Source of the DNA: DAISJD01 sp036821645
GTDB taxonomy: Bacteria; Pseudomonadota; Alphaproteobacteria; ATCC43930; CGMCC-115725
Length of the DNA stretch: 42,945 nt
Reading direction: 5' to 3'
Assembly (NCBI GenBank): GCA_036821645.1
Contig: DAISJD010000012.1
Coordinates: 1 to 42,945, forward strand
Below the pieces are notes generated by a model. It searched no databases, was not told the DNA's origin, and saw only the letters and a list, made by a program, of their open reading frames with translations. Positions 40,533-42,945 of the stretch are shown in pieces; the first letter of the stretch is position 1; the number at the start of each line of letters is the position of its first letter. The position numbers and the translations under genes were made by a program.

Positions 40533-42803
40533 ATGAACCCCTCAGATATTGTTAAAAAACTTATAAATGATAAATTTTATCAAAATCAATATTTTGAAAG
40601 AATTCTCTCTGGCATTATCCTGATGATCGTCATAATTTTTATTTTAATTGGCTGGATTATCTTTGATGTCCGCCAGGTCCGCCTTGCCAGTACCGAAACC
40701 AACAGCCTCAACCTCACACTCTCGCTTGGCGAGTTTGTTTTGGAAACGGTCTCGGCCGTCGACACGGATCTCCAAGAACTGACCAACCGCCTCAGCCCCG
40801 GCGCGCGCCTCGGTCAGAGCAAGGACATGGCCGCCGAGACCCTGATAACCAGTGCCAGCCACACGCACCACACATCCTCGGTCATCCTCTTGGACGGGGA
40901 CGGTCGGGTCGAGGCCTCTCTCATTCCGCAATATCCCGTTGGGGCCCCTCTCATCGATCATGAATTTTTCAGCGCCCATCTGAATGCCCCCCATCCGACC
41001 ATGGCGATCGCGGCCCCCGTCCTTGTCGGTCGCCAAGAACGCTGGTCCATCCCGCTGAGCCGTCCGGTCGTCGATGCCGAAGGCCATGTGCTGAAGGTCG
41101 TCGTGGCCTTCTTGCCGATCCAATATTTTTCCACCCTGTTCAGTCGGATCGACAGTGCCCCGGACAGTGTGCTGGCCTTATGTCGCGCCGATGGGATCAT
41201 CCTGTCGAACAGCCCCTACGAGGCGGACACGATTGGAAAAAAAATTCCAAGTCCGGATTTTCAAACCCGTGTCACAGAAAAAAGTCGAGGATCCTTTGAA
41301 AGTCGTAATCCCAGAAAAAACACAGCAACACTCAATATTTACCGTAGTATCGATCGCTATCCTTTAGTTTTAATACAAGAAATTGATAAAGATATTCTGC
41401 TCAAGGAATGGGAAGTAAAAAGCCTTTTAATTGTAACGATTTTTGGCGCCCTCTGCATTTTGATCATCATCTTTATATTTTTTCTGGGTCACGAATTGCG
41501 CCGCCGCGAAGCCGCCGAACAGGCGGCCATCGAAACCCGCGAACGGCTCAACGATTATTCCGCAACGGCCCATGACTGGTTTTGGGAAACCGGACCCGAC
41601 CTTCGGTTTACCTATCTGACCGACAAGATCGAAAGTCTGGGGGTGAAACGGGCCGATGTCAAATCTCTCGATCAAGTTTTGCGCCGGGCCTCTGGGCCGC
41701 AAGCGGCGTCGGCATGGGCCGCCATCGAAGCGGAACAATCCTTCCACAGCGTCACCTGTGCGATCGGCAGCGGCGAGCGGCTGCGCTATGTCGCGTTGGA
41801 CGGCGTGCCGATCCTCGATAAACAAGGTCAGGTCGGCGGCTATCGCGGGTCGGCCCGCGAAGTCACCGATCAGATCCAATTAGCCGAACAGGCCGAGCGG
41901 GCGACCCTCGACCTTGAAAAGCAAGTCGCCGAACGCACGGCGGAACTCACCGCTTCGTTGAAATCGTTGCGCGATGTCCAAGGCCGGGCCTTGCGTTCGG
42001 AAAAAATGGCATCCTTGGGGGTTTTGGCCGGGGGGATTGCCCATGAAATCAATACGCCGATCCAATTTATCGGCGACAATCTTACCTTTCTGAAAGACAC
42101 GACGACCGATCTCTTGACCCTGTTTCCCGTTCTGCGCACCATCGCCCAGGCGGGTATCCTCACCCCCGACGATCGCGACCGGATCGCAGCCCTGGATATC
42201 GACTTCATCGCCGACGAGTTTCCCTCCGCCATTGCGGATTCTTTGGGCGGGGTCGGCCGGATCACGAAAATCGTCCAGGCGATCAAGAGTTTCTCTCACC
42301 CTGGCGTGAAGGGCAAAACCCTCTATTCCCCAGCAAAATTGTTGGATACCGTCACGGTGATGACGCGTAATATCTGGAAAGACCATGCCGAACTCGTCAT
42401 TGAAATGGATCAGACCCTGCCCGACATTCCCTGCCAGCCGAGCGAGATCGATCAAGTGCTGTTGGCCCTCGTCATCAACGCGACCCACGCCATCGAAGCC
42501 AAGGCGGCAGGAACCTTGGGCCGCATTACCATCGCCGTCCATCTCATCCGGGATGAGGCCGTGGAATTTTCCGTCAGCGATACCGGCATCGGCATCCCGT
42601 CCGAAAACCGCAACAAAGTCTGGGACTTGTTTTTCACGACCAAACCCGTCGGGCAAGGCACGGGGCAGGGCCTTGCCATCTGTCACAACATCATCGTCGA
42701 ACGCCATGGCGGCATGATCGATTTCGACAGCACCGTCGGCATCGGTACGCGTTTCTTTTTCCGCCTGCCGCTTGAGGAACAAGGCAGCATCATTTCGGAA
42801 TAA
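40533..42803 (+). CDS. Membrane sensor histidine kinase (Cache-like sensor, PAS, HATPase)
   Basis: This is a 756-residue hybrid-free histidine kinase. TM1 is ~25-46 and TM2 ~297-319. The ~250 periplasmic residues between them look like a double-Cache/PDC sensor (SSVILLDGDGRVEAS, LALCRADGIILSNSP). Cytoplasmic parts are a PAS domain (~340-448, WFWETGPDLRFTYLTDKI, GYRGSAREVTD), a coiled coil (~450-485), and a dimerisation domain with H504 (GGIAHEINTPIQFI). The catalytic domain has N649 (LVINATHAIEA), DTGIGIP (683-689) and GQGTGQGLAI (708-717). The AHEINTP box resembles the HisKA group of DctB/NtrB-like kinases. A partner regulator may be the gene starting at 42898. Confidence 0.92.
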   Translation: MNPSDIVKKLINDKFYQNQYFERILSGIILMIVIIFILIGWIIFDVRQVRLASTETNSLNLTLSLGEFVLETVSAVDTDLQELTNRLSPGARLGQSKDMAAETLITSASHTHHTSSVILLDGDGRVEASLIPQYPVGAPLIDHEFFSAHLNAPHPTMAIAAPVLVGRQERWSIPLSRPVVDAEGHVLKVVVAFLPIQYFSTLFSRIDSAPDSVLALCRADGIILSNSPYEADTIGKKIPSPDFQTRVTEKSRGSFESRNPRKNTATLNIYRSIDRYPLVLIQEIDKDILLKEWEVKSLLIVTIFGALCILIIIFIFFLGHELRRREAAEQAAIETRERLNDYSATAHDWFWETGPDLRFTYLTDKIESLGVKRADVKSLDQVLRRASGPQAASAWAAIEAEQSFHSVTCAIGSGERLRYVALDGVPILDKQGQVGGYRGSAREVTDQIQLAEQAERATLDLEKQVAERTAELTASLKSLRDVQGRALRSEKMASLGVLAGGIAHEINTPIQFIGDNLTFLKDTTTDLLTLFPVLRTIAQAGILTPDDRDRIAALDIDFIADEFPSAIADSLGGVGRITKIVQAIKSFSHPGVKGKTLYSPAKLLDTVTVMTRNIWKDHAELVIEMDQTLPDIPCQPSEIDQVLLALVINATHAIEAKAAGTLGRITIAVHLIRDEAVEFSVSDTGIGIPSENRNKVWDLFFTTKPVGQGTGQGLAICHNIIVERHGGMIDFDSTVGIGTRFFFRLPLEEQGSIISE

Positions 42804-42897
42804 AATTTAGCTTAATCCATTTTTGTTCTTTACAAAGCGTTTTTGTTCCGTAATGTTCTTCTGATATCGCGTCCTTTCCGGCGCTTTGGGGGAGAAC

Positions 42898-42945
42898 ATG
42901 CCCTCGATTGAGCCATTGTTACGAACATGGGACGAACAAAAAAGA
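42898..42945 (+). CDS. Start of an unidentified gene (3' partial)
   Basis: The ATG at 42898 follows GGGGGAGA and opens a frame (MPSIEPLLRTWDEQKR) that runs off the window. It lies 94 bases after the histidine kinase gene on the same strand. Sixteen residues are too few to name it; a response regulator would be a natural guess but is not shown. Confidence 0.5.
   Translation, partial: MPSIEPLLRTWDEQKR

Overview
The window looks like part of an alphaproteobacterial chromosome, most likely Rhodospirillales-like. The reasons are the gene order rplU-rpmA-obgE-proB-proA-nadD-rsfS-rlmH, GC-rich coding sequence separated by sharply AT-rich intergenic stretches, and a short flagellin next to pseudaminic-acid-type genes. 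No species can be named from the sequence alone.

Layout. (1) 1-2.2 kb: the 3' part of a PstS-like/OmpA fusion protein and an XRE-cupin regulator. (2) 2.3-8.7 kb: a minus-strand housekeeping block (ribosomal proteins L21 and L27, ObgE, proline synthesis, NAD synthesis, RsfS, RlmH), followed by a plus-strand tRNA-Ser(CGA). (3) 9.0-18.1 kb: a complete type I-C CRISPR-Cas locus, cas3-cas5c-cas8c-cas7c-cas4-cas1-cas2, then a leader and an array of 18 repeats and 17 spacers. An in-frame GTG inside cas8c, behind a perfect AAGGAGG ribosome binding site, should yield the small subunit Cas11c. (4) 18.3-23.0 kb: a small unknown protein, queC, an alpha/beta hydrolase, a DUF983 membrane protein, ribF, and a stand-alone Rieske oxygenase of the pheophorbide-a-oxygenase type. 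(5) 23.1-27.9 kb: a liv-type ABC transporter operon on the minus strand (livG-livF-livK-livH-livM). (6) 28.0-29.7 kb: hisI and three small unknown proteins. (7) 29.9-34.2 kb: flagellin with a stem-loop-rich leader, then a nonulosonic-acid operon (pseG-pseI-spsF-like). (8) 34.3-40.3 kb: two ketoacyl-ACP-synthase-III-like enzymes, an SDR reductase, an acyl carrier protein and an alpha/beta hydrolase, interrupted by a parDE-type toxin-antitoxin pair and an EAL phosphodiesterase. (9) 40.5-42.9 kb: a membrane sensor histidine kinase and the first codons of another gene.

How the genes may work together. The CRISPR locus has everything needed for adaptation (Cas1, Cas2, Cas4), crRNA processing (Cas5c), surveillance (Cas5c, Cas7, Cas8c, Cas11c) and target destruction (Cas3). 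The flagellin, PseG, PseI and SpsF-like proteins fit flagellar or surface glycosylation with a nonulosonic acid. The neighbouring KAS III, SDR, ACP and hydrolase genes could form a small dedicated acyl pathway. My inference is that it supplies short 3-hydroxyacyl groups to decorate that sugar or another surface glycan; this is the least conventional part of the window. Most of the rest is ordinary core metabolism and transport.
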